From assembly GCA_002391385.1 (NCBI GenBank), contig DGEY01000054.1:1-7855 (forward strand): a DNA stretch of 7,855 nt. Direction: 5' to 3'. The translations under genes and the position numbers were made by a program. Positions within the stretch are counted from its first letter, which is position 1. Each line of letters starts with the position of its first letter. The notes under the pieces are model-generated. The model saw only the letters and a list, made by a program, of their open reading frames with translations, did no database searches and was not told the DNA's origin. This document shows, piece by piece, positions 1 to 5,888 of this stretch. This DNA comes from Firmicutes bacterium UBA3914. Its GTDB lineage: Bacteria > Bacillota > Limnochordia > Darwinibacteriales > Darwinibacteriaceae.

Positions 1-12
1 TATAAGAGACAG
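1..12 (+). other. Probable Tn5/Nextera adapter remnant at the contig edge
   Basis: The first 12 bases, TATAAGAGACAG, are identical to the inner 12 bases of the 19-bp Tn5 mosaic end AGATGTGTATAAGAGACAG used in tagmentation libraries. Their position exactly at the edge of the window makes untrimmed adapter much more likely than genomic sequence. Confidence 0.8.
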
Positions 13-204
13 ATATGATATCACAGATATCAACATAATACAACCATTTTATGCACATTGGTTGTGCCTACACGATCTCTGGTTTTGAGTTATCCACAAT
101 CTCGGAAATGCCGATGAACAAAGCATCTAGGTTTTCGGGTTGTGTCCATTCGGGGCGTTTACTGTACAATCCAAGTCTGGGCGCATTTTCAGGCCAAGAG
201 ACAC
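13..204. other. Region without a confident gene; possible coding remnant on the minus strand
   Basis: No complete gene was found. On the minus strand, from about 200 down to the TAG at 68-70, the frame reads as plausible protein (for example WTQPENLDALFIG and then ISEIVDNSKPEIV). Extending it upstream runs straight into the lipoprotein terminator, and no start with a ribosome binding site exists. It could be a remnant of a gene C-terminus or an accident. Just beyond its stop is a 7-bp inverted repeat (40-46 with 59-65, ACAACCA/TGGTTGT). An AT-rich inverted repeat GATAT/ATATC lies near 17-31. The product is not recognised. Confidence 0.3.
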
Positions 205-252
205 AAAAAGGAGCGTTGCTCCTACTCAATCGAGTAGTTCTGCAACGCCCCC
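205..252 (-). terminator. Rho-independent terminator after the lipoprotein gene
   Basis: On the minus strand, GCGTTGC (248-242) pairs with GCAACGC (219-213) and an inner CTACTC/GAGTAG stem caps the hairpin. TCC and then TTTTT (209-205) follow. It lies about 25 bases beyond the lipoprotein stop. The long stem and clean T-run make this the most convincing terminator in the window. Confidence 0.85.
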
Positions 253-275
253 TTCTCATCTCGTTTCCTTCCACC

Positions 276-653
276 TTACTTCTTAAGGAAGATGGAAATG
301 GTCAGGTCCTTCCTTCCTACATCGGGGATGTGGAGAAAGATGCCGAACATGACTCCATCTTCTTCATAGGGATTGGCAACAGACTCGACGATCTTGTTGG
401 CGCTGTCCCTGACCACTACGGTGAAATCGTCCAGGTCATAGACCCCGCGGAAAACCTCCCGCAGGTAGATGATCTCCAAGTAGCGGCCATCTCGACGTAC
501 CTCGTGGTCTTTGTAGGTCCGGAAGACATCCTCCTCCAGATCGTACTTCACGGTGATGGTGTTGAAATCAAAGTAGGGGAGATCACAACCGGCCAGCAGG
601 GCCGCGATGAGCACTGCCGCCGCCAGCATCAAAAGTTTCCTCTTCACCCTCAT
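276..653 (-). CDS. Small predicted lipoprotein of unknown function
   Basis: This is a 125-residue protein I do not recognise. The N-terminus is a lipoprotein signal: basic MRVKRK, a hydrophobic core, then lipobox LLAGC with C23 as the predicted lipidated residue, so it should be anchored on the outer face of the cytoplasmic membrane. The mature part of about 103 residues is rich in charged residues and alternating hydrophobic positions (ITVKYDLEEDVF, YLEIIYLREVF, FTVVVRD, LTISIFLKK), suggesting a small mostly beta domain. A TTG at 665 is in frame, but GGAGG lies five bases before the ATG at 653 and would itself be coded by the longer form, so the ATG is chosen. It follows the importer permease by 124 bases and has its own strong terminator. 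It could be an accessory of the importer or an unrelated envelope protein. Confidence 0.75.
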   Translation of the reverse strand: MRVKRKLLMLAAAVLIAALLAGCDLPYFDFNTITVKYDLEEDVFRTYKDHEVRRDGRYLEIIYLREVFRGVYDLDDFTVVVRDSANKIVESVANPYEEDGVMFGIFLHIPDVGRKDLTISIFLKK

Positions 654-754
654 GCACACCTCCAAACTGATGGCAGTAGTCCAGGGCCGGGGCCCGGAAA
701 AGTGTCCTTTAATTCTTCTTCGCAGCGCTGTGTTTTCCTACTTACCAGACCCAA
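654..754 (-). promoter_or_regulatory. Intergenic leader of the lipoprotein gene
   Basis: About 100 bases separate the permease hairpin from the lipoprotein start. On the minus strand the stretch includes an A-rich part with AATTAAAGG, then GGACACTTTTCCGGG (707-693), a small GC-rich inverted repeat (684-695) and the ribosome binding site GGAGG (659-663), five bases before ATG. No promoter with clear -35/-10 spacing was found, so independent transcription is possible but not shown. Confidence 0.3.
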
Positions 755-775
755 GAGGGGGCTCACCGCCCCCTC
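755..775 (-). terminator. Hairpin after permease 2 (weak terminator)
   Basis: On the minus strand a perfect 8-bp stem, GAGGGGGC/GCCCCCTC with a five-base loop, begins two bases after the permease stop. It is followed by TTGGGTCT, which is a poor T-tract. It may terminate incompletely, allowing some read-through into the lipoprotein gene, or may mainly stabilise the importer mRNA. Confidence 0.5.
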
Positions 776-777
776 CT

Positions 778-1860
778 TTATGCGGAAGCATCCTCCTCCA
801 GGCGTGCTTTGGCGGCAGACCTGGTCTGCCAGGCGTGGAGTGCCAGGCTGATGGCGATGATACCGTAGGCCACAAACACCCGGAAGTACTCACCCACCTG
901 GGCGCTGCCGAAGATGGTCTGGCCAGCCCGGGGCGATACTGCAAACAGCAGATGGAAGAGGAGTGTGCCCGTGAGGGCCTGGGCGATAGTGGCCTTGGTC
1001 ACGGAAGCTCCCCCGATGAGCAGGGCGGCAATGGCAAAGGTCCCCACCTGCTCATGGCTGTTGTAGGTGTTCAGCGTCCCGATGTTCTGCAGGAAGATCA
1101 GCTGCCCCCAGGCCGCGAGCACCGTGGAGAAGATGATGGCCAAAATCCTGTTGCGGTCCACGTTGATCCCGGCAACGCCTGCGATATGGCGGTCCTGACC
1201 GATGGCCCTGAACTCCTGGCCCAGTTTGGTCCGGAAGAAGGCCCAGATGGCCACGGCCAAAGCGGCAATCACCAGGAAAGTGACCACCGGGATCCGCACG
1301 AAAAGGCCCGCCTGGATCTGCCAGAGCCCATCCAGGGCACCCTTCAACCTGAACAGGTCGATGGTGTTGCGCAGACCCGGCCCGGTGGAAATCCTCAGCC
1401 GCGGGTTGTCAAAGGGAATCAGGGTGCCCACCAAAAACAGGAACACGAACTGGTAAAGGCCGTTGGCGAAAAAGCCCATGACCATACCGGTGATCATCTC
1501 CCGGCCTTTGGCTTTGTTCAGGAGCGTACCTGCCAAAAAGCCAAACAGAACCGCCAGGGGCGTTGCCATCAGAGCGGTGAGCAAAAAGCCACCGGTTCCC
1601 GCCCATTCCCAGTGGGTGGCCAGGATCAGGGCGATCTGTCCCGCCAAGGCACCCAGGACAATCCCGAAGTTCAGGCCCATGCCCGCTGCCACGGGGATAA
1701 TCAAAGACAGCACCAGGAAGGAGTTGCGGGCCACCCTGTTCACGATTTCCATGAGCAGGAACTGGCCTGGCATCTTCGCGAAGTAGACGCCCAGTAAACA
1801 GACGACGGCAAAGAGCAGTGGCACAGCGTTCCTTGCGACAAGCCTTTTTACTTGATTCAC
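778..1860 (-). CDS. ABC importer permease 2 (BPD_transp_2 family)
   Basis: This 360-residue membrane protein is the second half of the importer channel. Hydrophobic segments occur near 11-28, 47-80, 90-113, 122-147, 190-209, 239-257, 274-283, 294-308 and 326-343. The predicted ATPase-coupling loop is GQEFRAIGQDRHIAGVAGIN (214-233), which is closer to the superfamily form than that of permease 1. MGLNFGIVLGALAGQ near 61-75 is the counterpart of the same region in permease 1. The start is GTG, overlapping the permease 1 stop as GTGA, with GGAGGTG seven bases upstream inside permease 1. The C-terminus is a short polar tail (KARLEEDASA). A hairpin follows directly after the TAA stop. Membership in the same transporter as the three genes before it is strongly supported by the overlaps. 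Confidence 0.9.
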   Translation of the reverse strand: MNQVKRLVARNAVPLLFAVVCLLGVYFAKMPGQFLLMEIVNRVARNSFLVLSLIIPVAAGMGLNFGIVLGALAGQIALILATHWEWAGTGGFLLTALMATPLAVLFGFLAGTLLNKAKGREMITGMVMGFFANGLYQFVFLFLVGTLIPFDNPRLRISTGPGLRNTIDLFRLKGALDGLWQIQAGLFVRIPVVTFLVIAALAVAIWAFFRTKLGQEFRAIGQDRHIAGVAGINVDRNRILAIIFSTVLAAWGQLIFLQNIGTLNTYNSHEQVGTFAIAALLIGGASVTKATIAQALTGTLLFHLLFAVSPRAGQTIFGSAQVGEYFRVFVAYGIIAISLALHAWQTRSAAKARLEEDASA

Positions 1861-2903
1861 GCCTGTTCACCTCCGGTTGCCCTGGTTAAGGCATACAAGA
1901 TCATGCCGTTGCTCACAACCACCCGGGCGATTTCCGAGATGTTGCCCTCGATGAGCTGATTGGTCACCGGCATGGCCACGGTGAGCAGCGTCTGGAAAAG
2001 CACAACGCCCAACACTGCGTGGCGCACCTTCGCTTCCCTGGTGGAAGCGCCGCCGATGAGCACGCCGGCAACGGCGGGGAAGGCGGTCATCAAAGGCCCG
2101 TTATACAGCTGGACAAAGCCGAAGCTCTGTGCATAGGTCACATAGCCGATGGCCGCCAGCACCGTGGACATGATGATGCCCAAAGTACGGTATTTGTTCA
2201 AGCTCAGACCGCTGGCCGCGGCGAAGCGGGGATTGCGCCCCACCACTTCCATGGCGACCCCGGCCTTCGTCTTAAAGAACAGCCAGACCAAAAAGAGCAT
2301 CAAGCCGTAAAAGAGAAGCAGCCCCGTGGGCACGGTCAAGCCAAAAATCTCGAAGGCCAGGAAGTTGTTGAGCACCCCGCCGAAGGTATCCGCCAAGGTC
2401 AGCGTGGTGCGCAGGCCCTGGCCGCCCACGGGCCAGATCATGGCAGGGTTCCTAAAGGGAGCCAGCAGCCAGAAGATGCACATCCCGGCCACCACCGAAA
2501 AGCCCACGTAGGTTCCCACCATCATTTCCTGCCCGGTGACCCGGTTGAGGAGGAGCGCATAGAGGAAACCTGCTCCGACCGCCAGCGGGATGGCGATGAG
2601 CACCGCCACCAAGAACCCGCCGAAACCCAGCATACTGAACTCCATGGCCACCAGCGCACCCACAATACCGCAGATGACGCCCACCGGCAGACCGAAGTTC
2701 AGACCAACTCCAGCTTGAATGGAGGGCACCATGGCCAAAACGTAGATGCCGTTCTGACCGATGCGCACTAAAGCATCGCTGAGCAGACCGGGCACACTGA
2801 GATCCGTACCGGCGGCGATAATGATCAAAAGGAGCAGGAAGCCAGCAATAATCAGGCGCGGCAGTCCAAAACCGTGGTAGATCTTGAGCAGCTGCTCTTT
2901 CAT
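1857..2903 (-). CDS. ABC importer permease 1 (BPD_transp_2 family)
   Basis: This 348-residue integral membrane protein has about eight to ten hydrophobic segments (near 14-33, 53-87, 92-119, 131-148, 192-210, 240-258, 265-285, 295-311, 325-340). A cytoplasmic loop AMEVVGRNPRFAAASGL (about 217-233) corresponds to the ATPase-coupling loop of the BPD_transp_2 (LivHM/RbsC/BmpA-permease) superfamily. The motif VGLNFGLPVGVICG near 66-79 resembles the equivalent part of permease 2, so the two are distant paralogues that probably form a heterodimeric channel. ATG at 2903 overlaps the ATPase stop by four bases, and AGGAGGTG lies about eight bases upstream within the ATPase 3' end. It ends in a GTGA overlap with permease 2. 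Annotation as branched-chain amino acid or sugar permease would rest only on superfamily similarity. Confidence 0.9.
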   Translation of the reverse strand: MKEQLLKIYHGFGLPRLIIAGFLLLLIIIAAGTDLSVPGLLSDALVRIGQNGIYVLAMVPSIQAGVGLNFGLPVGVICGIVGALVAMEFSMLGFGGFLVAVLIAIPLAVGAGFLYALLLNRVTGQEMMVGTYVGFSVVAGMCIFWLLAPFRNPAMIWPVGGQGLRTTLTLADTFGGVLNNFLAFEIFGLTVPTGLLLFYGLMLFLVWLFFKTKAGVAMEVVGRNPRFAAASGLSLNKYRTLGIIMSTVLAAIGYVTYAQSFGFVQLYNGPLMTAFPAVAGVLIGGASTREAKVRHAVLGVVLFQTLLTVAMPVTNQLIEGNISEIARVVVSNGMILYALTRATGGEQA

Positions 2904-4489
2904 CGCGCCCCCACCTCCTCCAAGGATTTTCCAGCCATCAGGAGGCCGTACTGCACATCGGGAGCATCGGGCGGCAGGATGCCAGCCAACCTACCTTCAT
3001 AGACGATGGCGATGCGATCTGCGATGCTGCGCAGCTCCGCGAGTTCACTGGAGGTAAACACCACCGTTACTCCCATCTCATTGAGCTGCACAATGAGTTC
3101 CAGCACCCTGCTCTTGGCACCCACGTCAATGCCCCTGGTCGGTTCAGATACGAAGAGCAGCTTGGGCTCCTGGGTGAAAGCCCTGGCCAGGCAGACCTTC
3201 TGCTGATTGCCGCCGCTGAGCCTGCGCACGATCTGTTCAGGCCCAGTGCAGCGGATATCGAATTTCTCGATAGATTCCAGGGCATGCTCCCGGATCTTCC
3301 TCTCATCTTTGAGCTTGAGCAGGCCCGGCTTGAGGAACTTATCCTGGCTCTGCATGCTGGTGAGCACGATGTTGTTGGCTATGGTATCCTCCAGGACCAA
3401 GCCCACACCCCGCCTGTCTTCGGAAACGAAGGCCAGGCCCATCCGCAGTGCGGCCTTGGTGTCGTTTAGGGGTACTTCCTGCCCCTCATAGAGCACCCTG
3501 CCCTGGCTGGGGTACAGGCCCATGATGCCGTTGGCCAGACCCACCTTGCCGTGCCCCGCCAGGCCGCCGATGCCCAAAATCTCGCCGCGGTAGACATCCA
3601 AATCGATGCCCCGCAGCCGCTCCCCGGGCATATCCACCCGCAGATCGCGGATCTCCAGCACCACTTCCTGCTTGGCCGGGCTGGAGCTTCTCTGCTTGCG
3701 GGCCTGCGTATCGATCTTGCGGCCCACCATGAGCTCGGCGATCTGGCTGATGGTGTAATCTTCCCTGGGCCCGGAGCTGACCAGTTCACCGTCTTTTAGG
3801 ATCGTAATCCGATCTGCCACCGCCATAACCTCATCCAAGCGGTGGGTAATAAACAGAATACTAATGCCGCTGCGCGCCAAGCGCTGAATAACCCCGAGAA
3901 ACTGCTCGGCTTCACTTTCGGTGAGCACGGCGGTGGGTTCGTCGAGAACCAGGAGCTGCAGGTTCTCTTTATCGATCTCCCTGGCGATTTCCACAAACTG
4001 CAGATAGCCAACGGGCAGCCCAGCCACGGGAACCCATTCGTCGATACTCATACCCAGCCGGTCCAGGGCAGACCTGGTGTCCTGGGCCATCTGCCGGCGG
4101 TTGAGGGTTTCCATCTTCTTGCCAAAGACCGCGCTGAACAGATTGCGTTTGGTAACTTCCCTGTTCAGCTTGACGTTTTCTGTCACAGAAAACCCCGGCA
4201 GCAGCATGAACTCCTGGTGCACCATGCCGATGCCTGCATCAATGGCCGCCCGGGGCGAGTCAAAGGCCATCTGCTCGCCGTTGATGAAGATGCTCCCCTC
4301 AAAGCCCCCCGTGTTGATGATCACAGGCATGCCGAAGAGGATGTTCATCAAGGTGGACTTGCCGGCCCCGTTTTCCCCCACCAGGCAGTGAATCTCCCCT
4401 TTTCCAACGGTAAGACTAACGTTTTTCAACACCTGAGTGCCGTAAAAGGACTTGGAGATCTCCTTCATCTCCAGTACAGGAACACTCAC
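2900..4489 (-). CDS. Tandem-domain ABC importer ATPase (RbsA/MglA-like) of the DUF3798 system
   Basis: This 529-residue protein has two ATPase domains in one chain and should energise the two permeases from the cytoplasmic face. The first domain has Walker A GENGAGKS (38-45), an insertion MPVIINTGGFEG just after it that I associate with DUF3798 operons, the unusual signature LPVGY (158-162), Walker B LLVLDEP with D183/E184, and H216. The second has a degenerate Walker A, GLAGHGKVG (K315), an intact LSGGN (424-428), and SEPTRGIDVG where the Walker B aspartate is replaced by S448. A GTG five codons upstream (4504) is also open, but GGAGG at 4498-4502 sits eight bases before the GTG at 4489, which decides the start. 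The stop overlaps the next gene's start as ATGA, implying translational coupling. Automatic annotation would probably call it a sugar transporter ATPase; the substrate is unproven. Confidence 0.92.
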   Translation of the reverse strand: MSVPVLEMKEISKSFYGTQVLKNVSLTVGKGEIHCLVGENGAGKSTLMNILFGMPVIINTGGFEGSIFINGEQMAFDSPRAAIDAGIGMVHQEFMLLPGFSVTENVKLNREVTKRNLFSAVFGKKMETLNRRQMAQDTRSALDRLGMSIDEWVPVAGLPVGYLQFVEIAREIDKENLQLLVLDEPTAVLTESEAEQFLGVIQRLARSGISILFITHRLDEVMAVADRITILKDGELVSSGPREDYTISQIAELMVGRKIDTQARKQRSSSPAKQEVVLEIRDLRVDMPGERLRGIDLDVYRGEILGIGGLAGHGKVGLANGIMGLYPSQGRVLYEGQEVPLNDTKAALRMGLAFVSEDRRGVGLVLEDTIANNIVLTSMQSQDKFLKPGLLKLKDERKIREHALESIEKFDIRCTGPEQIVRRLSGGNQQKVCLARAFTQEPKLLFVSEPTRGIDVGAKSRVLELIVQLNEMGVTVVFTSSELAELRSIADRIAIVYEGRLAGILPPDAPDVQYGLLMAGKSLEEVGAR

Positions 4490-4517
4490 TGGCAACACCT
4501 CCACTAGTTACACCAAC

Positions 4518-4558
4518 AAAAGTGCGGAGTTCGCCCTCGGGGAGGGCGAGAGCTCCGC
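4518..4558 (-). terminator. Intercistronic hairpin between binding-protein and ATPase genes
   Basis: Two nested stems, GCGGAG/CTCCGC (outer) and TCGCCCTC/GAGGGCGA (inner, three-base loop), separated by a 3/1 internal loop, are followed on the minus strand by AC and then TTTTGTT. This has the form of an intrinsic terminator placed inside an operon. In solute-binding-protein operons such hairpins commonly allow partial read-through, so that more receptor than transporter is made. The other strand also has TTTT beyond the stem, but no gene there needs it. Confidence 0.7.
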
Positions 4559-4585
4559 CTTTTCTCTCACTTGCTGTGCTGACCC

Positions 4586-5686
4586 TTAGAAGATGATCGA
4601 TTCGGCCAGTACCAGGTAGAAGTTGGAATCATCGAGATAGCGGTTCAGAGACATCCGCACGCCCGTGGCCTCGTAGATCGCTTCTTCCACGGCGGCCATG
4701 TCGGAGAAGTCCAGACCTTCCTGGATGTGCCTGATGGCCAGATCCACACCTGCTTCCACAAAGACCATGTTCACAGGTGCAACCCAGGTGGCCATGCGGC
4801 CGGAACGTCCCATCTCGGCGACCTTAGCCTTGATCTGCTCGAGGATATAGGGTACATCGCCCTTGTATTCCTCGGGTACCTCAATGCCCAAGGCACCGGG
4901 ATAGCCGTGGAAGGGGCTGGGGCAGCACTGCTCTGGGAAGATGATGCCCGCCTCCAGCGAAGCCCGGATGGCCGGCTCCATCATGCCGCAGTTGGTCCCG
5001 AAGAAAGCGATGTCCGTCCCGTGGATCGCGGCTTGACGGGGAATATCCTCCAGAATGAACTGCTGGGTACCGGGCAGACCGGCGTCACCCATGGGGTCGG
5101 GAGCGGTCACTTCGATCACTTCCAGACCGAGCCGTTCAGCTTCTTCCTTCATGTTCTGGAAGCGCACAGCCAAAAGCTCCATGGACATGTGGCGCGGGAA
5201 GGAGTAGTGCAGAATCTTCTTGGCACCCATCTCCGCTGCCAGCTGGGCAATGGCGGGGCCGCGCCGGAGCTGGTCTGTCTCCATGGCTATGTCCGCGACC
5301 GGGCCGATTACCGCCGGGTCTTCATGGGGAACGCCCGCGATGAGCACGATGTCAGGGCGGATGTCCCGCACGGTCTTAAAGGCTGCGGTGGTGCCGGGAA
5401 CGGCCTGGCAGACCACGATGGCCTTGACCTCGGGATCCATGGCAAACTGGACGATCTGTCCGATTACCGTTTCCTGCTCGTTCATGAAGTTGTCGGGATA
5501 GGTCACGTGGGTAATGGAGCCCGGATAGCGAGCCACCATCTTTAACGCGGCCTGGTACTCTTCTTCGCCCTGGGAGACCGTACCCGTGATCAGGCCGATC
5601 TTAAAGGGCAGAGCCTGGGCTTGTGCCACACCGATAAGACCGAAAACCAATAACAACGCTAAAGCTACGGATAGCCTTCTTTTCAC
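4586..5686 (-). CDS. DUF3798-family secreted substrate-binding protein of an ABC importer
   Basis: This 366-residue extracytoplasmic binding protein matches the DUF3798 family (periplasmic-binding-protein type I fold) by its recognisable blocks: FKIGLITGTVSQGEEEY near 28-44, TYPDNFMNEQET near 62-73, QAVPGTTAAFK near 94-104, AGVPHEDPAVIGP near 117-129, SFPRHMSMELL near 162-172, TAPDPMGDAG near 194-203 and SPFHGYPGALGIEV near 257-270. The N-terminus is a signal peptide: basic MKRR, a hydrophobic core, then AQAQA, with probable cleavage near residue 23 or 25. There is no lipobox cysteine, so it should be released rather than lipid-anchored. Four cysteines (93, 233, 254, 255) remain in the mature chain. 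The start is GTG with a strong purine-rich ribosome binding site. It is the first gene of the importer operon and presumably delivers ligand to the permeases encoded downstream. The ligand is unknown to me. Confidence 0.9.
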   Translation of the reverse strand: MKRRLSVALALLLVFGLIGVAQAQALPFKIGLITGTVSQGEEEYQAALKMVARYPGSITHVTYPDNFMNEQETVIGQIVQFAMDPEVKAIVVCQAVPGTTAAFKTVRDIRPDIVLIAGVPHEDPAVIGPVADIAMETDQLRRGPAIAQLAAEMGAKKILHYSFPRHMSMELLAVRFQNMKEEAERLGLEVIEVTAPDPMGDAGLPGTQQFILEDIPRQAAIHGTDIAFFGTNCGMMEPAIRASLEAGIIFPEQCCPSPFHGYPGALGIEVPEEYKGDVPYILEQIKAKVAEMGRSGRMATWVAPVNMVFVEAGVDLAIRHIQEGLDFSDMAAVEEAIYEATGVRMSLNRYLDDSNFYLVLAESIIF

Positions 5687-5818
5687 TCCGACCTCTCCTC
5701 CTGTGATAAAAAGATAGCTGTATTATTCTACGAATTGCGCAAGTTCTCCTCCTGTCCCGGAAGGAAAATGTTCGTTTGGCCTCCAGGCATTGAGAGTACC
5801 GTTCAGAGCCCACATGCG
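5687..5818 (-). promoter_or_regulatory. Leader/promoter region of the DUF3798 importer operon
   Basis: This gap between the exporter terminator and the binding-protein gene should hold the operon's promoter, because it follows a terminator and precedes the first gene. On the minus strand it contains TTGCGC (5742-5737) and the AT-rich run TAGAATAATAC (5730-5720), possible sigma-A-type elements, but no pair has convincing 16-18 bp spacing. The 11-mer ACAGGAGGAGA occurs twice, at 5745-5755 and 5694-5704. The second copy, with AGAGG five bases before the GTG, serves as the ribosome binding site of the binding-protein gene. The first precedes a possible mini-ORF at 5728-5742. No known riboswitch was recognised by eye. 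Confidence 0.5.
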
Positions 5819-5845
5819 AAAACCGCCGCACACCTGGCGGCGGTT
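5819..5845 (-). terminator. Rho-independent terminator after the exporter operon
   Basis: Read on the minus strand, a 9-bp stem AACCGCCGC/GCGGCGGTT closes a seven-base loop and runs into TTTT and then CGC. The stem is very GC-rich but the T-tract is short. It lies about 30 bases beyond the exporter stop and before the next operon, as expected for a terminator that insulates the two. Confidence 0.75.
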
Positions 5846-5866
5846 CTGGCAGACATTACATGTTCC

Positions 5867-5888
5867 CCAGGCTGTCTAGACAGCCTGG
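5867..5888 (-). repeat. Perfect 22-bp palindrome spanning the exporter stop codon
   Basis: The sequence from 5867 to 5888 equals its own reverse complement, with a CTAG centre. In RNA it could form a 9-bp hairpin (arm CCAGGCTGT) with a four-base loop. The TAG stop of the exporter (5876-5878) lies at the centre. No T-run follows, so it is not a classical intrinsic terminator by itself. It may protect the 3' end of the mRNA, assist the terminator that follows, or be a protein-binding site. Confidence 0.7.

Noticed and set aside
90..98. Perfect DnaA-box consensus TTATCCACA
   Set aside because: It is a single copy with no cluster of boxes, no dnaA/dnaN genes and no clear unwinding element; a single match in a window this size can occur by chance.
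51..851. Plus-strand open frame of 266 codons at the left end
   Set aside because: It crosses two terminators, the lipoprotein gene and the end of permease 2 in antisense, and resembles no protein.
607..1797. Plus-strand open frame of 396 codons opposite permease 2
   Set aside because: It is antisense shadow of a well-supported membrane protein, with low-complexity His/Gln/Gly-rich translation and no plausible ribosome binding site context.
1409..1870. Second minus-strand frame (153 codons) overlapping permease 2
   Set aside because: It is a shifted frame inside the permease gene, rich in Arg, Pro and Gly and without membrane character; the permease frame is clearly the real one.
4490..4504. 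Upstream GTG start adding five residues to the tandem ATPase
   Set aside because: The GGAGG ribosome binding site lies within those five codons and is ideally placed for the GTG at 4489; nothing suitable precedes 4504.
5720..5742. TTGCGC and TAGAAT/TAATAC as a sigma-A promoter pair
   Set aside because: The spacing between any -35 and -10 choice is far from 16-18 bp, so no specific promoter is claimed, only the region.
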